From positions 33,196-97,195 of the forward strand of contig JAWVFI010000106.1 of the NCBI GenBank assembly GCA_033856235.1: a stretch of 64,000 nucleotides of DNA, in the 5' to 3' direction. The position numbers were made by a program, and so were the translations under genes. This document shows positions 25,929-35,205 of this stretch, piece after piece. The notes below the pieces were generated by a model. The model was not told the DNA's origin, ran no database searches, and saw nothing but the letters and a program-made list of their open reading frames with translations. Origin of the DNA: DASXRU01 sp033856235 (GTDB lineage: Bacteria > Acidobacteriota > Blastocatellia > Pyrinomonadales > Pyrinomonadaceae). How positions within the stretch are numbered: the first letter of the stretch is position 1; the number at the start of each line of letters is the position of its first letter.

Positions 25929-27622
25929 TTTGCAGATATGCCGGTGTTGAAATAGGAGATCATGACGCCCACAAGGCCAGCTGACGAGCGTGTTACTTTC
26001 TCAATCCCCTCGCCTGTTAAAGATGTAGTGCTGACAGCGAATGGAATTTCTCCGAGTTCTCTTCCATCCTTAATAGATTCAACCGGCTGCCCCGACGTTA
26101 GCGAGAACAATGCTTTAGCGGAAACGAGATCTGAGGAGTAGCTAACAGATATTGGCGGAACCAGGAGGGGGAACTGACTGGCTCGCCGGAAGCTTGGCAG
26201 AGAAGCCACCGTTGGTCCCTGGGACTTCGCCATCAGACAACCGCGCACGAGGGGAGCAGGACCGAGTAATAAATACTGCTCGGCAAAACTCGCGGTCAGT
26301 CCGTCGTCAGTGGAGGATGTCAGCATTTCGTACGAATTCACACGCTCACTCTTCGGATTTGCACCCAGCCGCTGAGTAACCAACTTCCTCAAGGTAGATT
26401 CGTCTTTGACCGGAACAATAATAACCGAATGAGATTCATTCTCGTCCAATCTGGCGGTTACGATATCGGGGCGCGCCGCATTCAGAAAGGCTTCCGGATC
26501 CTCGATGCCGTATGGTGACAAGGCCCCCTTGAGTACGGGCGTGACGAGTACGGCTCCCAAGATATCCAAATGAGACGACAAGGCCGTGTTCAAGCCGCGC
26601 CAAGCCAAACCCGGATTGCTAGGGTTGTAGCGGGTGAACGAATACGTAGTGGAGGGTAAGAAGACGGTTGCGCCTGAGGAGGAATTAGGTTCGGCTGCGA
26701 ATGCATCGGCAAGTAGGCGCGAGATTTCGGGAGGCAAAGCTACGAAGTAGCGATCTTCGATGATGCCGTCATGAAACCTCAAGGCCCATCCTGCACTTTG
26801 AAAAACCTTAGCGACTAAGTTGCTGAGAAGCCGCTGGCCCTGGGGGTTAGTCGAAATCCCCTCAACGTACAGAGGGGCAATAGCCGCGAGGAGCTTACTC
26901 AATCCATCTGGAGAGATATACCCAAACGCCGCAACGGTGTCATCGACGAGACGGGAGCGCATCAGTCTTACGTCTGGGTTGTCGAGCAAGCTCTTGCTGT
27001 TGCCTCGCCGCACCGCAATGCATGCCGACACAGCACGTTCGTCATTCCCGAGAATTACTTCCGAATTGAAAAAAGCGAGGACAATTCTGCGGCCATCTTC
27101 AGGCGAGACCCATTCGGTAAAGGAAATTCCGTCGATGCTCTTGCGTTCTGGCGTAGAATGGGGATAAACCTGACTCGCCAAGCCTTCTACCCGTTTCTCG
27201 ATTGCAGGCCGGATTCTCCTTTCGGTGGTGTGAGTCTCGACGACAAGCGCGAGGGCCGGCCGGATCATAAGGGCGGGTTCGGCGTCGGTAGTCTCAAGTG
27301 CGATAACGGCAAGAGCGAACTGCGAGCGGGCTAAAATTACTTCCTCCGAGCTCCCAATTCCAGTCCAGCGCGCCAAGCGGGTTAACCACGTCGCTGATTC
27401 AAGTCTAGGTCGGATCGCAGCGCCGGAGGACATCGCTTCCCAGGAGTCAGTATTTATTATGCCTGACACGATGCTTGAGAGGTCGTTTGCCTCGAAGTAG
27501 AGAAGCGAGTCCGCCGGCACGTATCCAGCCATGTCGACACGCTTAGGATGGCACCACCAAAGGTAGAGCCCGGTGGAAGCGATAATGAGCGCACCGACAA
27601 TGACTAATCGCGCAGGTTTCAT
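25925..27622 (-). CDS. Periplasmic protein with N-terminal anchor, DUF3352-like
   Basis: A 565-residue protein. One N-terminal transmembrane segment (residues 5-24, ending YLWWCH) is followed by a large soluble region starting GYVPADSLLYFEANDL. That phrase, and later VFLPSTTYSFTRYNPSNPG, is typical of DUF3352-type exported proteins; the assignment is tentative. No catalytic motif was recognised. It is the first gene of an operon with rdgB (four-base overlap), though the functions do not obviously relate. Confidence 0.65.
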   Translation of the reverse strand: MKPARLVIVGALIIASTGLYLWWCHPKRVDMAGYVPADSLLYFEANDLSSIVSGIINTDSWEAMSSGAAIRPRLESATWLTRLARWTGIGSSEEVILARSQFALAVIALETTDAEPALMIRPALALVVETHTTERRIRPAIEKRVEGLASQVYPHSTPERKSIDGISFTEWVSPEDGRRIVLAFFNSEVILGNDERAVSACIAVRRGNSKSLLDNPDVRLMRSRLVDDTVAAFGYISPDGLSKLLAAIAPLYVEGISTNPQGQRLLSNLVAKVFQSAGWALRFHDGIIEDRYFVALPPEISRLLADAFAAEPNSSSGATVFLPSTTYSFTRYNPSNPGLAWRGLNTALSSHLDILGAVLVTPVLKGALSPYGIEDPEAFLNAARPDIVTARLDENESHSVIIVPVKDESTLRKLVTQRLGANPKSERVNSYEMLTSSTDDGLTASFAEQYLLLGPAPLVRGCLMAKSQGPTVASLPSFRRASQFPLLVPPISVSYSSDLVSAKALFSLTSGQPVESIKDGRELGEIPFAVSTTSLTGEGIEKVTRSSAGLVGVMISYFNTGISAK

Positions 27623-27970
27623 GAACCGCGCATCCTACGTTAAGTTTAGGGTTGGGGCAATGCGTTGACAGCGCCCACTTGGGTGGAGAGGAATGAGGGC
27701 CATAACCAAAACCCGTGGGGCGTTGAGCGCCAGCATTAGTCGAGGGTGTTCCGAAATCTCTAAGGTTCAGATGATGTTTCGTTTGCTGGAACACACCCCT
27801 TCCGGTTCCAGAAATCGAGGGATACCAAGCCATACTGCTTTCCAGGATTCTCGTATTCCGTTGCGGGTCAGTAAGTTAAAAGCTGTAAAATATGGTTGAC
27901 AACTACACTCTGGTAATGTAGCCTCTCTTTGGCGGTAAAAGAGTGATTTATCACTCGGGCAATGGAGCCG
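27623..27970. other. Non-coding region upstream of the riboswitch
   Basis: This divergent region should hold the promoters of the DUF3352-like gene and of the pil operon. A perfect hairpin GAGTGA-TTTA-TCACTC lies at about 27942-27957, just upstream of the riboswitch aptamer. No coding sequence looks real. Confidence 0.4.
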
Positions 27971-27975
27971 CCTCT

Positions 27976-28070
27976 TTGACTAAGGGCACACTTCGCGTGA
28001 GCGGGGGCCGCAAAGCCAACGGAAGTTATCCGGCGTTTCGCCAGATTAACTTGGCTGGGTTGCCAGGATT
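27976..28070 (+). promoter_or_regulatory. Cyclic-di-GMP-I (GEMM-I) riboswitch aptamer
   Basis: The leader of the pilM operon contains GGGCA (from 27984), then GCAAAGCC at the exact spacing found in the Vc2 aptamer as I recall it (26 bases from the first G), and later GGCTGGGTTGCC, the conserved 3' part. The binding-pocket base equivalent to G20 is G, which favours cyclic-di-GMP over cGAMP (A at that position). The P2-type hairpin is capped by TTCG rather than GAAA. The gene begins 270 bases later; I could not identify a clear terminator or sequestering stem, so the switching mechanism is open. Confidence 0.82.
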
Positions 28071-28340
28071 TGAGAATTCCGCGGCAAATCGCTCACCACG
28101 CTTGTCCTTCCCGCATCTCCGGTACCTTCGACACCATAGAACTCTGATACTCCTCCTCGGCAAGGCAGCCTAGCGATTTGGTATGCGTAAGACTGCAGCC
28201 ATTCATCAAAATTGAAACCACACGACCAGATAGCTGATTTGAAAACACTCCGGCGACGAACGTCGCGTGCTCGCCGGGTGCGTGCTCGCTTGCGACGCCA
28301 ACATCGAATTCGTTTCAGAATGGCAAGGAACAGCTAAATT
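28071..28340 (+). other. Long leader between riboswitch and pilM
   Basis: These 270 bases link the riboswitch to pilM. They include a GGCGACG/CGTCGC hairpin and a direct repeat of GCGTGCTCGC (about 28264-28297), which may take part in switching. AAGGA (28325-28329) is the ribosome site of pilM. No reading frame is convincing. Confidence 0.4.
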
Positions 28341-29405
28341 ATGTTTACACGTGGCATCAGCAAAAAGAATATGGTGGGCCTCGATATAGGCTCCAGTTCT
28401 GTAAAGGCAGTGGAGCTGCAGGGCAAGAGTGGCAGCTTTCAGTTGATGAGCCTTGGCTACGAGAATCTGCAACCAGATTCGATCGTCGATGGCCAAATTA
28501 TGGAGTTGAATAATGTCTCGAATGTCATAGCTAACATCTTCACCGAACAAAAGATCGCAACGACAAGAGTGGCGGCTGGCGTTAGCGGACACTCGGTTAT
28601 TGTGAAAAATATTGTCCTCCCCCAGATGAGCGAAGATGAGTTGCAGGAATCCTTCAGCTGGCACGCGGAGGAGCACATTCCCTTCGATATCTCAGATGTG
28701 AATCTCGACTACCAGATCACTGGCAAAGCTGCCGATGCGCTTCATGTTCTGCTGGCAGCTTGCAAGCGCGATAAGATCGCCAACGTCAAGCAAGCTATCC
28801 AACTCGCTGGAAAGCAGCCGGTCGTTATCGATGTCGACGCTTTTGCATTGCAAAATTGCTACGAGCTGAATTATCAGCCGCAGGCTGGGCAGATTGTAGC
28901 TCTCCTGAATATCGGCGCCTCAACGACAAACATCAACATACTTAATGGTGCTCGATCAGTTTTCACCCGTGACGCCTCGGTAGGAGGCAATCAATACACG
29001 GGCCTGTTGCAGAAGGAACTCGGGCTAACGTTTGAGCAGGCAGAGGCCGTCAAGCGGGGGTTGATGTTACCGGAGGGAGTTGAGGCGCGGTCCATTGAGC
29101 CCATCATGGAAACCGTATCTGACATTCTTGCTTTGGAGATTCAGAAGACAATGGATTTCTATCGCGCGACGGCCGAGGATGGCGAATCTGCAGTGCAGAA
29201 GCTTCTGATTTCGGGAGGGGGCTCGAAACTCGCCGGGTTGATGGAATATCTAGCCAATCGTTTTGAAATACCTGTGGAGGTCTTTGATCCTTTTCGGCAG
29301 ATTCGTGTAGATGCCAGGAGTTTCGATCCTGATTACATGCGCGAGATCGTGCCCGAGATGGCAATTGCGGTTGGTTTGGCATTGAGAGGAGTGGACGCCC
29401 GATGA
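28341..29405 (+). CDS. pilM: Type IV pilus assembly ATPase-like protein PilM
   Basis: A 354-residue actin-like protein. The N-terminal phosphate-binding GLDIGSSSVKAVEL, the middle VIDVDAFALQNCYELNY, ALLNIGASTTNINI and the C-terminal LISGGGSKLAGL are the classic PilM motifs. It is cytoplasmic and binds the N-terminal tail of PilN, linking the inner-membrane alignment complex to the motor. It is the first gene of pilMNOPQ and is preceded by the c-di-GMP riboswitch. Its stop overlaps the pilN start (ATGA). Confidence 0.95.
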   Translation: MFTRGISKKNMVGLDIGSSSVKAVELQGKSGSFQLMSLGYENLQPDSIVDGQIMELNNVSNVIANIFTEQKIATTRVAAGVSGHSVIVKNIVLPQMSEDELQESFSWHAEEHIPFDISDVNLDYQITGKAADALHVLLAACKRDKIANVKQAIQLAGKQPVVIDVDAFALQNCYELNYQPQAGQIVALLNIGASTTNINILNGARSVFTRDASVGGNQYTGLLQKELGLTFEQAEAVKRGLMLPEGVEARSIEPIMETVSDILALEIQKTMDFYRATAEDGESAVQKLLISGGGSKLAGLMEYLANRFEIPVEVFDPFRQIRVDARSFDPDYMREIVPEMAIAVGLALRGVDAR

Positions 29406-30097
29406 TTAGAATTAATCTCCTGGAATCAGTTACCGATAGACCGAGCGCGGTCAGCATGGTTGAGGACAGAGTTGCGAGTCCATGGACGCAGACTCTCTTG
29501 TTGGCACTGACGGTTGGCGCCCTGTTGGTCGGAGTTATGGGGTACGACTTAGTAAGCTCTAGGTCCCAGCACGAAGCTGCGCAAAAGGAGTTGGCGAAGC
29601 AACAGCAAATCAACGAGCAAATGAATGCTGTGAACAAAGAACGAGCCGATTTGGAGAAAAAGATTAAGGATATTCAAGTAAGGATTGACGCAATCCAGAA
29701 GCTAAGGGCTTCGCAGCAGGGGCCTGGGTTTGTACTGAGAGAGATCAAGGATCGATTCGACAGTGTGCCAGGACTGTACCTTAAGAGTGTCGAACAGAAA
29801 GAGAATGAGCTCATTATCAAGGGAGAGTCACCGAGCGAAAGCGCAGTGACACGTTTTGGACAGAGCCTTGAATTCTCATCTGGTTTGTTCACAAATTTGA
29901 ATATAGAAACGCAGAGAGAAGTTGCTCAAGTAAAGACGAGCACTGGAAATGCCGCCGCCGCCCCAGGCCCGGAGAATCCTGATAGTCCAAAGCCTGAGGT
30001 CGTTGCGTTTACGATCAAGTGCAGTTACTCCCAGCCCAATGGCGCTCAGCCGGTAAGTTCAACGCCGAGTCCCGCAAATCAAGTTGCAAAGAAATAG
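29402..30097 (+). CDS. pilN: Type IV pilus alignment protein PilN
   Basis: A 231-residue bitopic protein: the short cytoplasmic start IRINLLE is the conserved PilM-binding tail, followed by one membrane segment (about residues 34-55), a coiled coil (60-100) and a periplasmic ferredoxin-like domain. Length is slightly above the usual 180-200, from a proline-rich C-terminal extension. It partners PilO in the inner membrane. It overlaps pilM by four bases. Confidence 0.9.
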   Translation: MIRINLLESVTDRPSAVSMVEDRVASPWTQTLLLALTVGALLVGVMGYDLVSSRSQHEAAQKELAKQQQINEQMNAVNKERADLEKKIKDIQVRIDAIQKLRASQQGPGFVLREIKDRFDSVPGLYLKSVEQKENELIIKGESPSESAVTRFGQSLEFSSGLFTNLNIETQREVAQVKTSTGNAAAAPGPENPDSPKPEVVAFTIKCSYSQPNGAQPVSSTPSPANQVAKK

Positions 30098-30127
30098 ACG
30101 TCCGGAAGCTCTTGAAAGGCATCTGTC

Positions 30128-30760
30128 ATGAAAATTGGAAACATACAAACGCTTCCCTGGTATCTGAGAGTTGCGATGTTTGGTGTCGTCGCCGGCTTTC
30201 TGTATGCGGGATTTTGGTATTTCGTAACCCGCAGTACACGCGCTGAAACCAAGGAGTTGAACCAAAAGATTGCGGAACTCCTGCCCAAGAACGCGCAGGC
30301 GCAGATCGCTTCTCAACGGCTGAATGAGTTTAAGGTTGCGTATCAGAATAGGCAGGAAGAGTACGACGAGCTCAAGGCCTTACTTCCCGAACAACGTGAG
30401 CTGACGATGGTCTTGCAAGGTGTCCAAGATCGTGCACGCAACTCGAAGCTCTCGCTGGTCAAGTTCATGCCTAAGGATGATGTACAGCAAGAGTTTTATA
30501 GTGGCAAGAAAATCGAGGTGGGAGTCACAAGTTCTTTTGCCAGCTTGCGCTCTTTCTTTGATCAGATGGCGCATTACCAGCGCATCGTCTCGATTACAAA
30601 TTTTGAGATTAAGCAACGGGACAAACAGGCGCCAGGAAGAACCGTGGAAGCCAGATTCGACCTGACTGCCTATTACGTTTCTGCCGAGAAGCTGCAAAAG
30701 CAAGCGGGGGCGCAAGCGCCAGCGACGCCAGCCGCACCGGCACCAGCTAAGTCAAAGTAG
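30128..30760 (+). CDS. pilO: Type IV pilus alignment protein PilO
   Basis: A 210-residue bitopic protein with a membrane segment at residues 12-34, a coiled coil (about 40-80) and the PilO periplasmic domain (LLPEQRELTMVLQGVQDRA, then SFASLRSFFDQMAHYQRIV). It heterodimerises with PilN and contacts PilP. The last 25 residues are an Ala/Pro-rich tail. It sits between pilN and pilP with short gaps (30 and 48 bases). Confidence 0.92.
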   Translation: MKIGNIQTLPWYLRVAMFGVVAGFLYAGFWYFVTRSTRAETKELNQKIAELLPKNAQAQIASQRLNEFKVAYQNRQEEYDELKALLPEQRELTMVLQGVQDRARNSKLSLVKFMPKDDVQQEFYSGKKIEVGVTSSFASLRSFFDQMAHYQRIVSITNFEIKQRDKQAPGRTVEARFDLTAYYVSAEKLQKQAGAQAPATPAAPAPAKSK

Positions 30761-30808
30761 CCGTATTTCCGAAGGATGCGGCATCAATTCTCGATTAGGG
30801 AATACAAA

Positions 30809-31441
30809 ATGAAGAATAATAGACAAATCATTAATCGCAGCATGGGCGCACTGGTTATCTCACTCGGCTTTGCTTTGGCAGGGACATCTGTCAGCGTCGC
30901 CCAAGAGCCCACCATAGGGACCAATCCTTCCGCGCGCGCAAGAAGTGGCCGTGACCCATTCAAAAAGTATGAGCCGCCTGTGCCGAAGGTAGTGAAAAGC
31001 TCTGTGCTGGCCACGCCGACCATTCAAGAGAGGATCGAGAGGTACAGGGCCCAAAAGATTGCGGCAATGAATGCCCAGCTCGTAGCTCCGAAGCCGACTA
31101 CCGCTTTATTACTGGGTGAAGTTCAAGTGACTGGAATTTTCCGCACGCCCCGTGGTTACGCGGCTATGGTTGAAGCTCTCCCCATCAAACTCTCCTACGT
31201 GATTTATCCAGGGGAAAAATTCTTCGATGGCCAACTCGTCGCCATAGAGGAAAACCGCTTGGTGTTCCGGCGCGAAACCGTTTGGGCGAACGGAAAACGA
31301 GAATATGCGGTAGAGATAAAGCCCTTGCGCCAAGCTAGCGTTGTGGATGCCATGACGGCCGTTAAGCCCTCTGCCAATACTCCGGCTGCCGAGCCTGAAA
31401 AGAAACCGGAAGACAAATCAGTCGCTCCGGAAAAACAATAA
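30809..31441 (+). CDS. pilP: Type IV pilus protein PilP
   Basis: A 210-residue exported protein. A signal peptide (MKNNRQ, then hydrophobic residues 13-28, cleavage near VAQ) precedes a proline-rich linker and a beta domain (LLGEVQVTGIFRTPRGYAAM, YVIYPGEKFFDGQLVAI) of the PilP kind that bridges PilNO to the PilQ secretin. No lipobox cysteine is visible, unlike many PilP lipoproteins. ATG 30809 was preferred to 30776 because the signal peptide begins there. The gene is identified mainly by domain shape and operon position. Confidence 0.82.
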   Translation: MKNNRQIINRSMGALVISLGFALAGTSVSVAQEPTIGTNPSARARSGRDPFKKYEPPVPKVVKSSVLATPTIQERIERYRAQKIAAMNAQLVAPKPTTALLLGEVQVTGIFRTPRGYAAMVEALPIKLSYVIYPGEKFFDGQLVAIEENRLVFRRETVWANGKREYAVEIKPLRQASVVDAMTAVKPSANTPAAEPEKKPEDKSVAPEKQ

Positions 31442-31663
31442 CAGCAAAACGTCTGCCTGAGACCAGGACCGTCTGGTTGACTGGCTAGTCGTATTACCAA
31501 GGGTCTGGTTGGAACGGCAATCTTGACTAGTCAAGTGTGCCTTTACTTTGAAAACTCAGTGTGAACGCTCGCACAGTGCGGCGCGCGCTTTAGGTTTGGG
31601 GGGGATCCTGCCGAATCGAGCGTAGCGCGTGGGCGATTGTTCACGACTCCCGAGGAGGGAAAC

Positions 31664-33952
31664 ATGTTTAATTTGCCCCCATCTTTTGTGGCCATCAGGA
31701 GATTTGCGCTCGTCTTCTCTCTGGTGTGTTCCTTTAGTACCGTTGCTTTGTCCCGGTCCGTGAAAGGGCCTGCAGCGACCAGTATTGATGTGACCACTTC
31801 AGAGGACACAACCTTCGTAACGATCGCCGGCACCTCTCCAATGTCGTATTCCGTTTCGAAGCCTGATACGCGCACTATCGTTATTAATTTGCCGGGTGTC
31901 AACGCATCCCGACTGGCGCAGATCTATTCGATTGATACTCCGTTGGTCAAAGGTGTGACGGTAGAACGGGGTTTGGCCCGCGGTCAGAGCATGCCGAACA
32001 TTCGAGTGTCATTGCGTGCGAATGTTCTTGACCGCTCGCAAATGGCCGGGAACAATTTAGTGCTCGTGCTTGCCCCTGCTAATAAGTCGGCTGCGGAATC
32101 AGCTAAGACATCAAGGGTTGAGCTCGCGGGGTTGGAAATTCCTCCCGGTGCCGTCAATGAAGCCGTGGCCAGAGAATCGCGAGTCGATGACGTTGCCGCC
32201 GCTCAGCAGCCCTCCCCTACGCCCGTTCGGCGTCCAACTGCGGGTATTACTCCGTCTATGGACAACCGGACCAGCCAATCTGATCAGGGCCAGCAATACG
32301 GCCAGGCGGGTTTTGTGGGCGAGCCTATCAACTTGAATGTCGTCAACGCTGATATTCGCGACATCTTGAACTACATCACTGAGCAGTACGGGGTGAATTT
32401 TGTTATCGACAGTTCGGTAGGGGCAGTTCCGGTGACGGTAAATGTGCAGGAAGTTCCCTGGAACGTCGCCTTGAATGCTATTTTGCGCGCCAATCGTTTG
32501 GGCGTGGAAGTTAATGGCAACATACTGCGAGTTGCTGCAAACGATGTGATCGCTAAGGAGGCTGAGACGCAGAAGGTAATAAACGACTCACGTCTGGATA
32601 ACGCAGCATTGGTCACCGAGTTTCTTCGACTTAACTACGCCCGGGCCTCGGGCACACTCGCCCAAGCCGCCGGGTCTACCGGTGCTTTCTCTGGTGGAGC
32701 CACAAACTTGAGTTTTAGCGGCGGTGCTGGTGGTGATGCCACCGGCGGAAGCGGCGACCAGGGACTACTTCCAATCATTTCACGCCGGCTTTCTCGCCGC
32801 GGTTCGATCGAAGTCGATGGTCGCAGCAACACGCTGATCATTACCGACGTCAAGGAGAATATTGAAGCCATTCGGCAGTTGGTGGGAATCCTGGACCAGC
32901 CAGAACCTCAGGTCGAGATCGAGACCCGCATCGTTATAGCGCAACATAACTTCAGCAAGGATCTTGGAGCACAGCTCGCATTGACAGTCGGCAGTAGGCG
33001 CGGAGGACAAGCTTCGTTCAGTACAATCCCTCAGCCGCCCGCTTCAACGAAGCCAGCGGAGACCGTCGGATTTGTACCGCCAAACCAGGATGCGTTTCAT
33101 GACGCAAATACCGGTAGATTCATGGGCCCGTTCCAGCCTAGCGGTGCACTCGGCGCGGTCGCCAATACGGTAATTGGATTGACCACCGGCCTGATCGGAA
33201 CCGCTGAGATCAGTGCGCTAATTAGCGCCGCTGAGTCAAGAGGCGAAGCGAAAACGGTTGCTACGCCACGCGTGACGGCGCTCAACAATCGTCCAGCGCA
33301 GATCGAAAGTGGTTCGCAGATACCGGTGCAGACAACACAGGCTGCCGGTGGTACGGCCGTGGTGACCACGACGTTTGTCTCTGTGCCTCTGCGTCTTTCG
33401 ATCACTCCACAGATAACCGACGCCGGCACTGTGATCCTGCGCGTGACGATTGAGAACAACACCATTAATACAGGTATCGCCGTCGGCGGTGTTCCTGGTA
33501 TTGATACTCAGAGGATGCAGTCCGAAGTGCTTGTTCCAGATGGCGGTACCACGGTGATGGGTGGCGTGCTTGCCGACACCGAAGGCACCACACGTCAGCG
33601 CACGCCTGGGTTGGCCAGCCTTCCTGTAGTAGGAAACCTTTTCAAGCGCAAACTAGTCACGAAGTCCTCGAGTGAAATTTTGTTCTTCATCACTCCGCGG
33701 ATATATCGGCCGGACTATCAGGGTCGGCCCACCACGGGGACGCCGCTAAACGGGCCTCGTTCCACTACGATCTCGCAGCCCGTGCCATTGGGCAACCCGA
33801 GCTCCAACACCCCGACCCCAACGCAGTTGCAGCAGCAACAGCAGCAACAACCCAATCAAACTGCGCCACAGCAATTGAATCCGGCTCCGGGAGTTCCCGG
33901 CGCAACGGGTCCGACCGCGCGGCCAGGTGCTCTGGGCGGTACGCGTCCATAG
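31664..33952 (+). CDS. pilQ: Type IV pilus outer-membrane secretin PilQ
   Basis: A 762-residue secretin through which the pilus leaves the cell. After a signal peptide come an AMIN domain (residues 40-130, peptidoglycan binding), an STN domain (about 220-290, INLNVVNADIRDILNYI), secretin N0/N1-type repeats and the secretin domain (VATPRVTALNNRPAQIESGSQIPV through LVTKSSSEILFFITPRI). A glycine/serine-rich insert lies near 340-370, and the C-terminus is a Pro/Gln-rich tail with a run of seven Gln. ATG 31664 was chosen because GAGGAGGG precedes it; the in-frame TTG at 31637 lacks this. Confidence 0.95.
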   Translation: MFNLPPSFVAIRRFALVFSLVCSFSTVALSRSVKGPAATSIDVTTSEDTTFVTIAGTSPMSYSVSKPDTRTIVINLPGVNASRLAQIYSIDTPLVKGVTVERGLARGQSMPNIRVSLRANVLDRSQMAGNNLVLVLAPANKSAAESAKTSRVELAGLEIPPGAVNEAVARESRVDDVAAAQQPSPTPVRRPTAGITPSMDNRTSQSDQGQQYGQAGFVGEPINLNVVNADIRDILNYITEQYGVNFVIDSSVGAVPVTVNVQEVPWNVALNAILRANRLGVEVNGNILRVAANDVIAKEAETQKVINDSRLDNAALVTEFLRLNYARASGTLAQAAGSTGAFSGGATNLSFSGGAGGDATGGSGDQGLLPIISRRLSRRGSIEVDGRSNTLIITDVKENIEAIRQLVGILDQPEPQVEIETRIVIAQHNFSKDLGAQLALTVGSRRGGQASFSTIPQPPASTKPAETVGFVPPNQDAFHDANTGRFMGPFQPSGALGAVANTVIGLTTGLIGTAEISALISAAESRGEAKTVATPRVTALNNRPAQIESGSQIPVQTTQAAGGTAVVTTTFVSVPLRLSITPQITDAGTVILRVTIENNTINTGIAVGGVPGIDTQRMQSEVLVPDGGTTVMGGVLADTEGTTRQRTPGLASLPVVGNLFKRKLVTKSSSEILFFITPRIYRPDYQGRPTTGTPLNGPRSTTISQPVPLGNPSSNTPTPTQLQQQQQQQPNQTAPQQLNPAPGVPGATGPTARPGALGGTRP

Positions 33953-33961
33953 GGAGCCACG

Positions 33962-34327
33962 ATGTTCAAAGAAGCACTCCAAGCCATCGTGGAAAGAACG
34001 GAAGGAAGCCTCGGCGCCCTAATCATGGGCGCCGATGGCTTGGCCGTTGAGAGGTTTTTCTTACCTGAAGCCAACGACAATAACCTTGACGTCGCATCTA
34101 CCGAGCTGACCTCACTCGTTCGCAGCGCGAATCGTTCGGGTGCCGACTTAGGATTAGGTGGTCTTCGCGAACTGATGCTCGTTCTTGGTGGAGTAACTTT
34201 CATCGCCCGGTTATTTAACACCGAGTATTTTCTGGTGCTGGCTCTCAGGCCAGAAGGAAATCTCGGCCGCGGACGTTATGAAATGCGGAAGGCCGAGTTG
34301 GAACTTGCGAAAGAATTCAAGGTGTAG
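33962..34327 (+). CDS. Roadblock/LC7 (MglB-like) protein
   Basis: A 121-residue protein covering a single roadblock/LC7 domain (IVERTEGSLGALIMGADGLAVE, then LRELMLVLGGVTFIARLFNTEYFLVLAL). The family member MglB is the GTPase-activating partner of the MglA polarity switch that directs type IV pili to one cell pole. No MglA gene is in the window. It starts nine bases after the pilQ stop, so it is the last gene of the pil operon; a terminator follows. A role in pilus polarity is inferred from this context. Confidence 0.85.
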   Translation: MFKEALQAIVERTEGSLGALIMGADGLAVERFFLPEANDNNLDVASTELTSLVRSANRSGADLGLGGLRELMLVLGGVTFIARLFNTEYFLVLALRPEGNLGRGRYEMRKAELELAKEFKV

Positions 34328-34383
34328 AGGATGAGCGTCAAAAGAAAGCTCACAACTTCGCCGCCGGAGAGTATCCGAAATCA

Positions 34384-34407
34384 GGTCGCCTTTGAGGCGG
34401 CCTTTTT
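34384..34407 (+). terminator. Rho-independent terminator of the pil operon
   Basis: GGTCGCC (34384-34390) pairs with GGCGGCC (34396-34402) and is followed by TTTTTCTTT. It lies 57 bases after the roadblock gene and ends the pilMNOPQ-roadblock transcript. Confidence 0.8.
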
Positions 34408-34437
34408 CTTTCTGTTACCTGTCGCCCTGTTTAAAAG

Positions 34438-35205
34438 CTAATCGGACCCGGAAGGTAATTTCACATAGGGCATCCCGCGCATGATGATCCGCTGGCGTCG
34501 CACGACGCGTTTTTGGTGCAGCAACGGATTGAATACGGTCCGGGGGTTGGGGATCATCGCCGAAAGATACGCGGCCTCACGCACATTCAAGTTGGCAGCC
34601 GATTTATGGAAGTAGTATTGAGACGCTGCCTCCACACCATAAACGCCGTCGCCCCATTCAATAATGTTGAGATACAGTTCCAGGATGCGGCGCTTTGACA
34701 ATTCGCGTTCGAGGAAAAAAGTGATGATTGCTTCCTGCCCCTTGCGAACAAATGACCTTTCGTTGGAGAGATACAGATTCTTAGCAAGTTGTTGAGTGAT
34801 GGTTGATGCACCTCGCTTAAAGTCTGGCATCTGCGGGATCCAGCTCGAAGCATCGTCACCTTCCTGCTTCGCTTCTTTTTCAGCGTCGCGCTGTGCCTGC
34901 TCCCAGGCTTTTTGGATAGCTCCATAGTCAAAGCCGTTGTGGGTCGTGAAATTGGTATCCTCGCCTGCTATCACAGCCCTCAATAGGTTGGGCGAAATTC
35001 TTTCCAGCGGCACCCACGTCTGCCAACGCTTCGGTTGTTCGCCGCCCTTAAGGGCCTCCCTGGCTCGCGTGTCAATCAGCGAGCTACTCTCGGGATTCTG
35101 CGTCTTGAGACGGGAAATCGGGGGAAAGGTGGCGACTTCAAACAACAAGCCTCCGAGGGCAAGTCCAAGCAGAAGGTATAGAGTGAATTTGAAGACGCGT
35201 CGCAT
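34438..35205 (-). CDS. mtgA: Monofunctional peptidoglycan glycosyltransferase
   Basis: A 255-residue GT51 enzyme without a transpeptidase domain, which matches MtgA length. It polymerises lipid II into glycan strands at the outer face of the inner membrane. An N-terminal membrane anchor (residues 5-22) and the motifs AGEDTNFTTHNGFD (catalytic Glu) and GASTITQQLAKNLY are present, followed by RRILELYLNIIEWG. A loop rich in charged residues (AQRDAEKEAKQEGDD) is inserted between motifs 1 and 2, longer than usual. Single gene, converging with the pil operon. Confidence 0.93.
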   Translation of the reverse strand: MRRVFKFTLYLLLGLALGGLLFEVATFPPISRLKTQNPESSSLIDTRAREALKGGEQPKRWQTWVPLERISPNLLRAVIAGEDTNFTTHNGFDYGAIQKAWEQAQRDAEKEAKQEGDDASSWIPQMPDFKRGASTITQQLAKNLYLSNERSFVRKGQEAIITFFLERELSKRRILELYLNIIEWGDGVYGVEAASQYYFHKSAANLNVREAAYLSAMIPNPRTVFNPLLHQKRVVRRQRIIMRGMPYVKLPSGSD

